45,037 nucleotides of DNA from Treponema sp. (GCA_022510865.1 JAFLSQ010000018.1:1-45037), one strand, 5' to 3'. Positions 14,980 through 23,521 are shown, counted from the stretch's first letter. Notes: a model not told the origin generated them from the letters alone. Translations and numbers: made by a program.

Positions 14980-17169
14980 TTGGAAAATATTGCTGTGAAT
15001 TTGATTTCCGTGCATGACTTAAAATTCAAGTATCCTCATTCTGCGCGTTATGCGGTGGACAACGTTTCTTTTGAGATTGAGCGCGGCGCGTATGTGGCGG
15101 TTGTCGGTTTTAACGGCAGCGGGAAGAGCACGCTCGCGCGTCTTTTGTGCGGACTTGAGGAGCCTGAGTCGGGCAGCATAGAGATTGCATCTGGGAGCCG
15201 CATCGGAATTGTGTTCCAGTCGCCGAAAGAGCAGATTGTCAGCGGGATTGTCCAGCGTGACACCGCGTTCGGGCCGCAGAACCTGGGGCTTGCAAAAGGC
15301 GAGGTGGAGCTTAGGACGATTGAGGCTCTGAATGTGGTTGATATGCTTGACCGCGCCGATTCGTCAACTTCCGCTTTGTCGCTCGGGCAGACTCAGAAAA
15401 TCGCGCTTGGCGGCGTGATTGCGCTTCTGCCGGATATTTACATTATGGACGAGGCGGTCTCCATGCTCGACCCGGAATCGCGCAAGGACATCCTTGATTT
15501 TGTGCGCTACAGGCATAAATGCGGCGACACGGTTCTGCAAATCACCCACGATCTTGATGTGATTGCCCATGCCGACACCGTGATTGGCATGGACTGCGGC
15601 AAGATAATTTTTTACGGAACAAAAAACGCGTTTTTTGCTGATAAAAAAAACACCGGGTGGATTGGCGGGCCTGTCCTCCAGAAAAAAGACAGGTCATCCG
15701 TGGATTTTTCCGGGAATATTGCGCTTGCGCTCTGCAATGTGACTTTTAAATACGACAGCACTGCGCAGAGCCGCGGCGTTGAGGACATCTCGTTTGATTT
15801 GCGAAGCGGGACGCTCACCGCGCTGACCGGAAGTTCCGGAGCCGGGAAATCCACGCTCCTTGAGATTTGCGCGGGGCTTCTGGAATGCGGCGGCGATGTT
15901 TTCTGCTCGGGCGGAAGACCCGCGTTTGCCCAGCAGAACGCGAAGGCCGCGCTTTTTGAGAATTTTGCAGCCGATGACGTGGCTTTTGGCCCAAGAAACA
16001 GGGGCGTCTCGGGAAAATCACTTTTGGAGACGGTCAAAAATGCCATGCGGCTTGCGTCCGTTCCGTATGAGGAATTCGGCGAGCGCAGCACGTTCGCGCT
16101 TTCCGGGGGCGAGCAGAGGCGGCTTTCAATCGCGGGAATTCTTGCGCTTGATTCGGATGTGATTCTTTTTGATGAACCGACCGCCGGTCTTGACGGAGTG
16201 CGCCGTTTTGAGGTTATGACGATGCTGCGCAGTCTTGCGTCTGACGGAAAAACAATCCTGTTCAGCACGCACCATCCTGATGAGGCGGACTTTGCCGACA
16301 GAGAAATCCGCGTGGAGGGCGGGCACCTTGTTTCTGATTCCTGTGATATTCCGTGCGATTTTCTTCCCGCGCGTGAGAGCCAGGAGACCGCAGGAAAATC
16401 GGCTGGGGAAATCCCCGGGATTGCGCGGCTTGAGCCTTATCCGTCCGCCGGAATGCTCAAAATGCTCAGGAATATTTCTGCGGGGCTTTCCGGAAGGCGC
16501 AGGGAAAGACGCTCTGCCGTGGAAAGGCTTCCCGCCGTGCTCAGAATGATTATTTTTGCGGTTCTGTTCGCGTTTTCTCTTGCGTCGCGGCCGTGGCAAA
16601 TCACACTGATTGCGCTCGCGCTCTCGCTGGCATATTGCGCCCTTGCCGGAATGCCGTACAGAAAACTTTTCCCGGCAATCCTTAGAATCCTTCCTTTTTT
16701 GATTTTTTTTGCGGTTTTCCAGCTGATTTTCAGACCTGCCCTTGCGGATGAGGTGCGCCTGACAACGTGGCGGTATTTTACGGTCACGCCGTCAAAACTG
16801 CTTTTCTGCCTTGAGTCAATTCTGCGGACTGTTTCCGCGCTCTCCTGCATCTCGGCGTTTTTTGTCTCGACCAACGAGTATGATTTGACGGACGGCCTGA
16901 AAATCCTGCTGCGTCCGCTCGCGGTGCTAAGGATTCCGGTGCGTTATCTCATCCTGATTGTGGAGGTGATTTTCCGCTTCATTCCGCTTCTTGTGGACGA
17001 GGCCGCCTCCATCATCAAAACTCAGCTGATTCGCGGCGGTCTTGGCCAGAAAAAAGGTTTTATGGCAAGAGTCCGCGCGTTAATCCCCCTGATTGTCCCG
17101 CTTGTCATTCAGACAATAAAGCGTTCAGAAACTTTGGCAGATGCCATCACAATGAGGTATTTTAAATGA
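14980..17169 (+). CDS. ECF transporter fused A-A-T components (two ATPases plus EcfT)
   Basis: This 729-residue single chain carries the whole energising module of a vitamin/metal ECF importer. ATPase 1 spans about 5-230: Walker A GFNGSGKST, signature LSLGQTQKIALGG, Walker B IYIMDEAVSMLDP, H-loop TH. ATPase 2 spans about 245-455: Walker A GSSGAGKST, signature LSGGEQRRLSIAG, Walker B VILFDEPTAGLD, H-loop STHH. The EcfT membrane part follows from about residue 500, with five or six membrane segments and coupling motifs near TQLIRGG and KRSETLADAITMRYF. ATPase 1 has a Gln-rich variant of the signature. No substrate-binding S component is encoded nearby, so substrate is unknown. Start is uncertain: TTG 14980 or GTG 14995. 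The NUDIX gene overlaps its stop by ATGA. Confidence 0.9.
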   Translation: MENIAVNLISVHDLKFKYPHSARYAVDNVSFEIERGAYVAVVGFNGSGKSTLARLLCGLEEPESGSIEIASGSRIGIVFQSPKEQIVSGIVQRDTAFGPQNLGLAKGEVELRTIEALNVVDMLDRADSSTSALSLGQTQKIALGGVIALLPDIYIMDEAVSMLDPESRKDILDFVRYRHKCGDTVLQITHDLDVIAHADTVIGMDCGKIIFYGTKNAFFADKKNTGWIGGPVLQKKDRSSVDFSGNIALALCNVTFKYDSTAQSRGVEDISFDLRSGTLTALTGSSGAGKSTLLEICAGLLECGGDVFCSGGRPAFAQQNAKAALFENFAADDVAFGPRNRGVSGKSLLETVKNAMRLASVPYEEFGERSTFALSGGEQRRLSIAGILALDSDVILFDEPTAGLDGVRRFEVMTMLRSLASDGKTILFSTHHPDEADFADREIRVEGGHLVSDSCDIPCDFLPARESQETAGKSAGEIPGIARLEPYPSAGMLKMLRNISAGLSGRRRERRSAVERLPAVLRMIIFAVLFAFSLASRPWQITLIALALSLAYCALAGMPYRKLFPAILRILPFLIFFAVFQLIFRPALADEVRLTTWRYFTVTPSKLLFCLESILRTVSALSCISAFFVSTNEYDLTDGLKILLRPLAVLRIPVRYLILIVEVIFRFIPLLVDEAASIIKTQLIRGGLGQKKGFMARVRALIPLIVPLVIQTIKRSETLADAITMRYFK

Positions 17170-17756
17170 GCAACGATTTTAATTTGTGCCCGCTGTGCGG
17201 AAGCAGAAATGTGGAGAATCATCACAACAGAAAATGGTTTTGCCCTGACTGCGGTTTTGACCTGTACAACAACGTCGCCGCGGCAGTCGGTGTAATCATT
17301 TATGATGATGATTTTAACGTGCTTTTTGAGGTGCGCGCGAAAGAGCCGCGAAAAGGATTCATCACCATTCCCGGCGGATTTGTTGACCCGGACGAGTGCG
17401 CGGAGAATGCCGCTGTGCGTGAGTGCCGCGAGGAAATCGGGGTTGACGTGAGCGGTGATGACGTGCGTTTTCTCTGCACGAATCCGAACACATATCCGTA
17501 CAAAAACATTGAGTACAAGACCTGCGATATTTTTTTCACCGCGCGCCTTCCGCAGCAGTTCGCCACAATCAGGCAGTTTATACTTTCGCTCAGGGCGCAG
17601 GAGAGCGAGGTCGCGGGCTTTGAGTCGCATCCTGTGCGCACAGAATCTGACGTGGACGCGCTTCCGCTCGCGTTTGACAGCGTGAGGGCCACTCTGCGTC
17701 AGTTTGTCAGAATGCGCGGGGCGCGTGAGAAAGGTGATGATAATGACCGTGCATAG
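17166..17756 (+). CDS. NUDIX hydrolase with N-terminal zinc ribbon
   Basis: This 196-residue protein starts with a zinc-ribbon (CPLCG and CPDCG, residues 8-30) and continues with a NUDIX domain. The NUDIX box is GGFVDPDECAENAAVRECREEIGV, with the catalytic Glu residues in REEIG. This layout resembles NADH pyrophosphatase (NudC) or similar NUDIX proteins, which would suit the nearby NAD salvage genes, but the NudC SQPWPFPxS motif is not seen. Substrate is therefore open. Its ATG overlaps the ECF gene stop, and the next gene starts inside its 3' end, so it belongs to the ECF operon. Confidence 0.88.
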   Translation: MSNDFNLCPLCGSRNVENHHNRKWFCPDCGFDLYNNVAAAVGVIIYDDDFNVLFEVRAKEPRKGFITIPGGFVDPDECAENAAVRECREEIGVDVSGDDVRFLCTNPNTYPYKNIEYKTCDIFFTARLPQQFATIRQFILSLRAQESEVAGFESHPVRTESDVDALPLAFDSVRATLRQFVRMRGAREKGDDNDRA

Positions 17757-18042
17757 AATAATCAGCGTGGGCGCGGTCGCTCTTCTTCTGATTGACCTGC
17801 TCTGGTTCTTGCTCAGATTGCTCAGGGGGCGGGGCGGCAGGAAACCGGCAGAAAAAGGCTTTTTGTTCCGCGAGGTGATGATTTACCTGTGCTCGGTCGC
17901 AATAATCGTCCTGTGCTTTTTCATGGATTTTGGGATGGCTGGAAACTTTGTCCTTAACGGATGCGCTGTCCTTGCCGCAGAGATTGCGAACCGTCAGTGG
18001 CTTAACCCGGATGAGGCGGACAAATCTGTTGACACACTCTGA
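17743..18042 (+). CDS. small membrane protein, three hydrophobic segments
   Basis: This 99-residue protein is not recognised. Hydrophobic segments at about residues 7-25, 44-60 and 63-80 suggest three membrane passes, with a basic loop (LRGRGGRKPAEKG) between the first two. The ATG at 17743 follows AAGGTG by 7 nt; an ATG two codons earlier is the alternative. It overlaps the end of the NUDIX gene by 14 bp and so is translationally linked. Its last 14 bases hold the -35 of the tRNA-Cys promoter. Confidence 0.65.
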   Translation: MTVHRIISVGAVALLLIDLLWFLLRLLRGRGGRKPAEKGFLFREVMIYLCSVAIIVLCFFMDFGMAGNFVLNGCAVLAAEIANRQWLNPDEADKSVDTL

Positions 18043-18057
18043 TGCTTCTGCTATAGT
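18029..18057 (+). promoter_or_regulatory. tRNA-Cys promoter
   Basis: TTGACA (18029-18034) and TATAGT (18052-18057) are exactly 17 bp apart with an extended TGC, the strongest sigma-70 promoter in the window. It starts inside the end of the preceding gene and reads into tRNA-Cys. Confidence 0.88.
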
Positions 18058-18067
18058 GGTTTTATAT

Positions 18068-18139
18068 GGTGTGGTACCCAAGCGGTAAGGGATCGGTCTG
18101 CAAAACCGTCATTGGTTGGTTCAACTCCAATCCACACCT
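18068..18139 (+). tRNA. tRNA-Cys (GCA)
   Basis: The 72-nt cloverleaf is complete. The acceptor stem GGTGTGG/CCACACC (18068-18074 and 18132-18138) is perfect, and discriminator T at 18139 fits tRNA-Cys. The D stem is CCC/GGG (18077-18079 and 18089-18091). The anticodon loop CTGCAAA (18098-18104) gives GCA. The T arm is GTTGG/CCAAT with loop TTCAACT. The anticodon stem has a T-T mismatch at its base. CCA is not encoded and must be added after transcription. Confidence 0.97.
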
Positions 18140-18144
18140 TTTTG

Positions 18145-18176
18145 AAGCTGATGCCTGCTGCGCATCAGCTTTTTTT
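18145..18176 (+). terminator. intrinsic terminator between tRNA-Cys and pncB
   Basis: AAGCTGATGC (18145-18154) and GCATCAGCTT (18162-18171) form a perfect 10-bp stem with a 7-nt loop, followed by a T run to 18176. Only 14 nt then separate it from the pncB ATG, leaving no room for another promoter, so pncB probably depends on read-through. Confidence 0.92.
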
Positions 18177-18190
18177 ATGGGAGTTTTATT

Positions 18191-19417
18191 ATGAGGCTTC
18201 GTCAGATTATCACGAGTCTTTTGGAGACGGATTTATACAAGTTCTCTATGGGGCAGGCAATTTATCATCAGTATCCGTCGTATAAAACCCGGTGGACTTT
18301 TAAATGCCGCAGCGCGGGTGTCCGTTTTTCTCCCGAGATGGTGGAGGAGATAAAGGCGCAGATTCTTGCATACTGCGATCTGCGTTTTTCTGAGGAGGAG
18401 CTTGATTATCTTGCCAGAATAGAGTGGCTGCATGGGGATTATATAGACCATCTTCGCATCTGGAAGCCGCGCTATCAGGATTTTACGATTTCTGCGGACG
18501 GGGAGTGCGGGCTTTCTCTGGACGCGGCAGGCACCTGGCTGAACACTTCCATGTATGAGATTCCCGTGCTTGCAATCATAAATGAAGTTTTCTACCGTAT
18601 GAGTTATGATTATGACGCGCTTTTTGAGCAGTACAGGCGCAGACTTGATGAGAAGTCGCGGTGGCTCAAAGACGGCACGTATAATCTGGGCATTTTCTCT
18701 GAATTCGGGCTGCGCCGCCGTCTGAGCGCGGAGGCGCAGGAGCTTGCCGTAAAGACTTTGTGCGGCGGCAACTTCAAGGACACAAAGTGCATAGGAACAT
18801 CGAACGTTTATCTTGCCAAAAAGTTCAATGTTGTGCCTGTTGGCACTATGGCGCATGAATTTGTGATGTGCGTGGGGCAGGGCAATCCCATGTTTAATCC
18901 TGCATATTCTAACAAACTTGCGATGGACTCATGGACAAAAGAGTACGGCGTTCTGAACGGAACTTATCTGACAGACACAATCGGGGATGAGACCGCGCAC
19001 CTTGACATGGAATACACTTACAGCGTGAGTTTTGCCGGCGTGCGCCACGATTCAGGGGACCCTTATGAATGGGGCGAGGCTTGGATCAATCATTTTGAGG
19101 GATATTACGACAAATACCACGATGAGCGGGTCAATCCCAAGAACAAGACGCTGCTTTTCAGCGACAGCCTTGATTTTGAGCGCGCCTCCAAACTTTACGG
19201 GCATTTTAAAAGCCGCATAAAAGTGGCGTTCGGAATCGGCACTTACATCGCGAATGACACGGATGTTCCGCCGCTGAACATCGTGATGAAAGTGACCGAG
19301 TGCAATAATCGCCCTGTCGCAAAACTTTCAAACTCGGACGGCAAGACAATGTGCGAGGATGATGAGTACATCGAGTATCTTAAAAAAACAATAAACTGGA
19401 GGCTTTCACACAAATGA
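18191..19417 (+). CDS. pncB: nicotinate phosphoribosyltransferase
   Basis: This 408-residue enzyme converts nicotinate and PRPP to nicotinate mononucleotide using ATP, the first step of the Preiss-Handler pathway. The N-terminal LLETDLYKFSMGQAIYHQYP is typical, GTMAHEFVM carries a conserved substrate-site His, and FAGVRHDSGDPYEWGE holds the phosphorylated histidine and PRPP-binding region. FGIGTYIANDTD completes the phosphate site. Length fits bacterial PncB. A GGGAG ribosome binding site lies 7 nt before the ATG. nadE overlaps its stop by 4 bp and nadD follows. Confidence 0.95.
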   Translation: MRLRQIITSLLETDLYKFSMGQAIYHQYPSYKTRWTFKCRSAGVRFSPEMVEEIKAQILAYCDLRFSEEELDYLARIEWLHGDYIDHLRIWKPRYQDFTISADGECGLSLDAAGTWLNTSMYEIPVLAIINEVFYRMSYDYDALFEQYRRRLDEKSRWLKDGTYNLGIFSEFGLRRRLSAEAQELAVKTLCGGNFKDTKCIGTSNVYLAKKFNVVPVGTMAHEFVMCVGQGNPMFNPAYSNKLAMDSWTKEYGVLNGTYLTDTIGDETAHLDMEYTYSVSFAGVRHDSGDPYEWGEAWINHFEGYYDKYHDERVNPKNKTLLFSDSLDFERASKLYGHFKSRIKVAFGIGTYIANDTDVPPLNIVMKVTECNNRPVAKLSNSDGKTMCEDDEYIEYLKKTINWRLSHK

Positions 19418-20184
19418 GCGCGAGACTTAAAGACGAGGCTGTGGATTTTATAAAAACTTATTTTGATAAAAACGCCTTGCCCGCGACAAAGGCTGTAATC
19501 GGCATTTCGGGCGGCAAGGATTCTGCGGTTGTGGCCGCCCTCTGCTGCGCCGCGCTAGGAAAAGAGCGCGTGATCGGCGTGATGATGCCCAACGGCATCC
19601 AGAAGGATATTGCGGACTCCGAGCGTGTATGCAGTTTTCTTGGAATAAAAAATTACACGGTGAACATTGAGGGCGCATACAACGCGCTTTCTGGTGCGGT
19701 TCGCTCCGCAATCAAAGCGGATGATATGCCCGCTCAGTTCACTACGAATGTTCCGGCGCGGCTTCGCATGGCTACTCTTTACGGTGTTGCGGCGGTGGTT
19801 GGCGATGCCCGCGTTTCCTGCAACGGTAACCTGAGCGAGCGTCTTGCGGGATTTTTCACGCTCTGGGGAGACGGCGCGGGTGATTTTGCTCCGCTGGCAT
19901 ATCTTTTTGTTGACGAGGTGATTCAGCTTGGCATTGAGCTGGGGCTTCCGGAGGAAATGGTTCGCAAGGCACCGAGCGACGGAATGTGCGGCATGACCGA
20001 TGAGGAGAAGCTCGGGTTCGCATACAGGGATTTGCAGGCTGTCGCGTCGGGGCACGCAGAGAAGGCGGCGGCAGGAAAATCATCAGAGATTGAGAGCAGG
20101 ATTGAGGCGATGGCTTGGAAGCGCAGGCTTTTAAAAATCCCCAGTTTTGTTCCGTCATTCAAAAATCCGTCTGATTGGGATTAG
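19414..20184 (+). CDS. nadE: NAD synthetase, ammonia-dependent
   Basis: This 256-residue enzyme amidates nicotinate adenine dinucleotide to NAD. The N-type ATP pyrophosphatase motif GISGGKDSAVVAA is at residues about 29-41, and GNLSERLAGFFTLWGDGAGDFAPLAYLFVDEV is the conserved NaAD/ammonia site. There is no glutaminase (nitrilase) domain, so free ammonia is the nitrogen source. The gene overlaps pncB by 4 bp and is 4 bp from nadD, so all three are one translational unit. Confidence 0.95.
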   Translation: MSARLKDEAVDFIKTYFDKNALPATKAVIGISGGKDSAVVAALCCAALGKERVIGVMMPNGIQKDIADSERVCSFLGIKNYTVNIEGAYNALSGAVRSAIKADDMPAQFTTNVPARLRMATLYGVAAVVGDARVSCNGNLSERLAGFFTLWGDGAGDFAPLAYLFVDEVIQLGIELGLPEEMVRKAPSDGMCGMTDEEKLGFAYRDLQAVASGHAEKAAAGKSSEIESRIEAMAWKRRLLKIPSFVPSFKNPSDWD

Positions 20185-20188
20185 GATT

Positions 20189-20689
20189 ATGACAATCGCA
20201 ATTTTTGGCGGCACGTTTGACCCTTGGACATCCGCACATCAGCAGATTTTGCAGATGCTTTCGGAAAAATACCAGCGTGTCATCGTGATTCCAACCGCAA
20301 TCCGTTATTACAAGGCCGGCAATCAGATGTTCAGTTTTGAGGAGCGGATGCGCTCTGCCCGCGAGCATTCGAGAATTTTCGCGAACGTCCGCGCGATTGA
20401 CATTGAGAAAAATGTGGATGAGAACTGGCGTTTTGTCCACACTTTGCAGGCTGTTCGCGGAATGTACGGCACTGACAACGAGTATTATGTTGCAATCGGC
20501 TCTGATGCGCTGCAAAAATTCACGTCCTGGTTCGAGTGGCAGAAAATCCTTGAGAACGCGTCTCTGGTCGTTTTTAATCGCCCGGGATTCACCAAGGATT
20601 TCCCGGATATTTCTTTTGAATACTTGCCGATGGAAAATCCCGCAAGCTCCACGGAAGTGCGGAATTTGCTCCGCCTTGCCAAAATGTGA
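20189..20689 (+). CDS. nadD: nicotinate-nucleotide adenylyltransferase
   Basis: This 166-residue enzyme adenylates nicotinate mononucleotide, the middle step between PncB and NadE. The nucleotidyltransferase signature is GGTFDPWTSAHQQIL, where the usual HxGH is TSAH; the second His is kept. The C-terminal ASSTEVRNLL corresponds to ISSTxxR. It is shorter than E. coli NadD (213), and the C-terminus stops soon after SSTEVR. The ATG at 20189 follows an AGGA site; the upstream in-frame ATG lies within nadE. The variant first motif makes a related phosphopantetheine-type enzyme conceivable, but operon context argues for NadD. Confidence 0.85.
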   Translation: MTIAIFGGTFDPWTSAHQQILQMLSEKYQRVIVIPTAIRYYKAGNQMFSFEERMRSAREHSRIFANVRAIDIEKNVDENWRFVHTLQAVRGMYGTDNEYYVAIGSDALQKFTSWFEWQKILENASLVVFNRPGFTKDFPDISFEYLPMENPASSTEVRNLLRLAKM

Positions 20690-20692
20690 CAC

Positions 20693-20722
20693 TTGAAAAA
20701 AATCCGAATAATATAGTAGAAT
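20693..20722 (+). promoter_or_regulatory. promoter of the AGCS symporter gene
   Basis: TTGAAA (20693-20698) and TAGAAT (20717-20722) are 18 bp apart, directly after the nadD stop. The leader to the ATG at 20820 is about 90 nt and holds the alternative hairpins annotated separately. Confidence 0.7.
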
Positions 20723-20745
20723 ACAGCGTTGCGTTCCGTAAGTTT

Positions 20746-20782
20746 TGCGGATGCGATTTTCTGGAGCGTCCGCATTCTGCGG
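20746..20782 (+). promoter_or_regulatory. mutually exclusive hairpins in the AGCS leader
   Basis: CCGCA (20770-20774) can pair with TGCGG upstream (20746-20750, in a stem of about 9 bp with one G-U) or with TGCGG downstream (20778-20782, 3-nt loop). The two folds exclude each other, as in attenuators or riboswitches. The ribosome binding site AAGGA is at 20807-20811. The glycine riboswitch consensus is not evident. Confidence 0.4.
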
Positions 20783-20819
20783 TGCTTGCAAATCTATCTT
20801 AATTTTAAGGACAAACATT

Positions 20820-22253
20820 ATGTTTGATACAATCCTAAACAAAATCGACGATGTTGTGTGGGGAATCCCGACAATCATCCTGATTCTTGCGACCGGTCTG
20901 ATTCTGACCATCCGTGCGCGCGGATTGCAGTTCACAAAACTTGGCCGCGCCTTCAAGAGCATTTTCAAAGAGAACGAGGGGCACGGCGAGCTTTCCGGCT
21001 TCTCCGCGCTCTGCACCGCGCTCTCCGCCACCATCGGCACGGGGAACATCGTGGGCGTGGCGACGGCAATCGCGGCGGGCGGACCGGGCGCGCTGTTCTG
21101 GATGTGGGTCGCGGCGATTTTGGGCACGGCGACGAAATTCGCGGAGTGTATGCTCGCAATCAAGTACCGCGAGGTGAAGGAGGACGGCCACGTGCTCGGC
21201 GGCCCGTTCTACTCAATCGAAAAAGGTATGGGCGCGAAATGGAAGTGGCTCGCTGTCCTGTTCGCGGTGTTCGGCGTGCTTGCGGGCTTGCTCGGAATCG
21301 GCACGATGACGCAGATTAACGGCATCACGTCCGCGGTGAACATGGCGTTCGACCCCAAGGGCGACCACATTGCCTTTGTCGTGGGCGGCAGCGCGTACAC
21401 TTGGGCGACCGTCATCGGCGGGATTGTCGTGACCGTAGCCGCGGCGCTCGTCATCCTTGGCGGACTGCGACGAATCTCAAAAGTGGCTGAGAAAGTCGTT
21501 CCCGCGATGGCAGTCATCTATATTTTCCTCGGGCTTTCGGTCATCATCATGAACGCCACGCGCGTCCCGGCGGCGTTCGCGCTGATTTTCAAGTCGGCGT
21601 TCGGATTCAAGGCGGTCGTCGGCGGGGCAGTCGGCTGGACAGTCAAGCAGATTACCGAATCCATGCAGAAAGGCATCGCGCGCGGCATTTTCTCCAACGA
21701 GGCGGGCCTCGGCTCCGCGCCCATTGCGGCCGCACCGGTTCAGACCAACGAGCCGGTGGAGCAGGGCATGGTCAACATGACGGGCACCGTCATCGACACG
21801 CTGATTGTCTGCACGATGACCGGCCTTGCTATCGTCCTCGCGCTTGCCGACCCCGCGTTCTTCGCGCAGTACGAGCAGGCGGGCTGGAAAGGCGTGGAGC
21901 TGACCGCGAACGCGCTCTCCTTTGCCCTGGGCGGCGACGGCGTTTCCGTGCAGTTCCTGCTCATGCTCTGCCTCGCTTTCTTCGCCTTCACCACGATTTT
22001 GGGCTGGGACTACTACTCCGAGAAGTGCCTTGAGTACCTGACGGGCGGCCGTATGCACCTCGTATTCATCTACCGCCTGGTGTACATCGCCGCAATCGCC
22101 ATCGGCCCCTACTTCACCGTGAACGCCGTCTTCACCATCGCCGACATCACCAACGGTCTGATGGCAATCCCCAACTGCGTCTCGCTCATCGCCCTGAGCG
22201 GCATCGTCGCAAAAGAGGTCAAGGCGTACTTCAACAAGTATCCGACGCTGTAA
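20820..22253 (+). CDS. alanine/glycine:cation symporter (AGCS family)
   Basis: This 477-residue inner-membrane transporter brings in alanine or glycine with sodium. Family motifs are visible: FSALCTALSATIGTGNIVGVATAIAAGGPGALFWMW near residues 60-95, and GIFSNEAGLGSAPIAAA near 285-300. About ten membrane segments are predicted, the usual number, and the length is normal. The ATG at 20820 has AAGGA 8 nt upstream. The gene uses more C-ending codons (ATC, ACC, GTC) and is more GC-rich than its neighbours, which may mean high expression or horizontal origin. It has its own promoter and a strong terminator. Confidence 0.95.
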   Translation: MFDTILNKIDDVVWGIPTIILILATGLILTIRARGLQFTKLGRAFKSIFKENEGHGELSGFSALCTALSATIGTGNIVGVATAIAAGGPGALFWMWVAAILGTATKFAECMLAIKYREVKEDGHVLGGPFYSIEKGMGAKWKWLAVLFAVFGVLAGLLGIGTMTQINGITSAVNMAFDPKGDHIAFVVGGSAYTWATVIGGIVVTVAAALVILGGLRRISKVAEKVVPAMAVIYIFLGLSVIIMNATRVPAAFALIFKSAFGFKAVVGGAVGWTVKQITESMQKGIARGIFSNEAGLGSAPIAAAPVQTNEPVEQGMVNMTGTVIDTLIVCTMTGLAIVLALADPAFFAQYEQAGWKGVELTANALSFALGGDGVSVQFLLMLCLAFFAFTTILGWDYYSEKCLEYLTGGRMHLVFIYRLVYIAAIAIGPYFTVNAVFTIADITNGLMAIPNCVSLIALSGIVAKEVKAYFNKYPTL

Positions 22254-22274
22254 TTTTAATTGCGATTTTTAAGG

Positions 22275-22310
22275 CGGACTGGCAGACTGATTGCCAGTCC
22301 GTTTTTTTTT
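22275..22310 (+). terminator. strong terminator after the symporter gene
   Basis: CGGACTGGCA (22275-22284) and TGCCAGTCCG (22292-22301) form a perfect 10-bp stem with a 7-nt loop, followed by nine T residues (22302-22310). The T run abuts the stop codon of the convergent galK. Confidence 0.95.
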
Positions 22311-23521
22311 CAGCAGAAAATCTCTTTCACGCCGTCTCCGCTGGAGCAGGCAAAAAATCCGCCCTCATAGCCCACCGCCTTGGTGTAGCCGTCCTGAACG
22401 TTCCGCATGAAATTCTCCGCATCATTTTGATTCACCAGCGCGATTGCGCACCCGCCGAATCCCGCCCCGGTCATCCTTGCCCCGATGCAGCCTTTCTGCT
22501 CCGATGCCAGACTCACAAGAGTGTCAAGCTCAAAGCCCGTCACCTCATAATCGTCTTTGAGCGAGGCGTGCGAGTCGTAAAGAAGCCTGCCAAGCTGCGC
22601 AAGATTATTCGCCCGCAGCGCGTCTACCGCCCTGAGCACCCTGTCCATCTCGGTGACGCAATGCCGTACCCGCCGGAAAATCACATCATCTTTGATTGCC
22701 CCGCCTTTCTGCGCAAAAACATCCGGGGTCATGCTGCATAAATCTGGGATGTCCAGACCGGAGCCGCGCAGGATTGCAAGACCTTCCTCGCACTGCGCGC
22801 GTCGCTCGTTGTATTTTGAGTCGGCAAGCCGCCTCTGCTTTTTTGTGTTCATCACCACAAAATTGTACTCGCCAAGGTTCAGCGGCACGTACTCATGTTC
22901 GATTTTGGCGCAGTCAAGAATTTCCGCAGTGCCTTTTTTCCCGGTGGCAATGATGTACTGATCCATGATTCCGCAGTTCACGTTCATAAACTCATGCTCG
23001 CTCTGCTGGCCCATCAGCGCGATGTCCTTGCGGCTGATGTTAAAGCCGAACGTCTCGCTCACCGCCCATGCGAATCCGCACTCCAGTGCGGAGGATGACG
23101 AGATTCCGCCCGCGCTCGGCACATTGCTGGCAATCAGCACCTCGAATCCGCAGGGAAAATCAAAACCGCGTTTTTTCATGCAGCAGAGAATTCCGTTCAG
23201 AAAATTCGCGTAATCGTTTGATTTCTCAAACTTGAAGTCATCGTTTATGTCGAACGTGAAAGTGCCCGGAAAAAACAGGTCATTGTAGACGATTTTTGTG
23301 TCGCTGCGTTTTCTGATGGCGCAGTAAAGATATTTGTCGATTGCCGTGGGAAAAACTTTGCCGCCGTTGTAATCAATGTGCTCGCCGATGATATTTATGC
23401 GGGCGGGCGAGGCGAACATCCGGATTTCCCCGCTCTCATCCTCAATGTGATTTTTCTGACCGTAAACTTCAATAAAATTTTCCCGCAGAAGTGCCGGTGT
23501 CACGTCAAATTTCTCTTTCAT
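22310..23521 (-). CDS. galK: galactokinase (GHMP kinase)
   Basis: This 403-residue enzyme phosphorylates galactose to galactose 1-phosphate. The galactokinase signature is present as ASPARINIIGEHIDYNGGKVFP (Arg, Glu, His and Asp that bind galactose). The GHMP ATP loop is PSAGGISSSSALE, and the C-terminal motif GARMTGAGFGGCAIALV is intact. NCGIMDQY carries the catalytic Asp. Length is normal. Its ATG overlaps the PHP gene stop by 4 bp and follows AAGGA. galT and galE are not in the window, so the rest of the Leloir pathway must be elsewhere. Confidence 0.94.
   Translation of the reverse strand: MKEKFDVTPALLRENFIEVYGQKNHIEDESGEIRMFASPARINIIGEHIDYNGGKVFPTAIDKYLYCAIRKRSDTKIVYNDLFFPGTFTFDINDDFKFEKSNDYANFLNGILCCMKKRGFDFPCGFEVLIASNVPSAGGISSSSALECGFAWAVSETFGFNISRKDIALMGQQSEHEFMNVNCGIMDQYIIATGKKGTAEILDCAKIEHEYVPLNLGEYNFVVMNTKKQRRLADSKYNERRAQCEEGLAILRGSGLDIPDLCSMTPDVFAQKGGAIKDDVIFRRVRHCVTEMDRVLRAVDALRANNLAQLGRLLYDSHASLKDDYEVTGFELDTLVSLASEQKGCIGARMTGAGFGGCAIALVNQNDAENFMRNVQDGYTKAVGYEGGFFACSSGDGVKEIFC

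Noticed and set aside
20159..21163. 334-residue minus-strand frame across nadD and the symporter
   Set aside because: It overlaps two recognised genes, has no family features, and is an antisense shadow.
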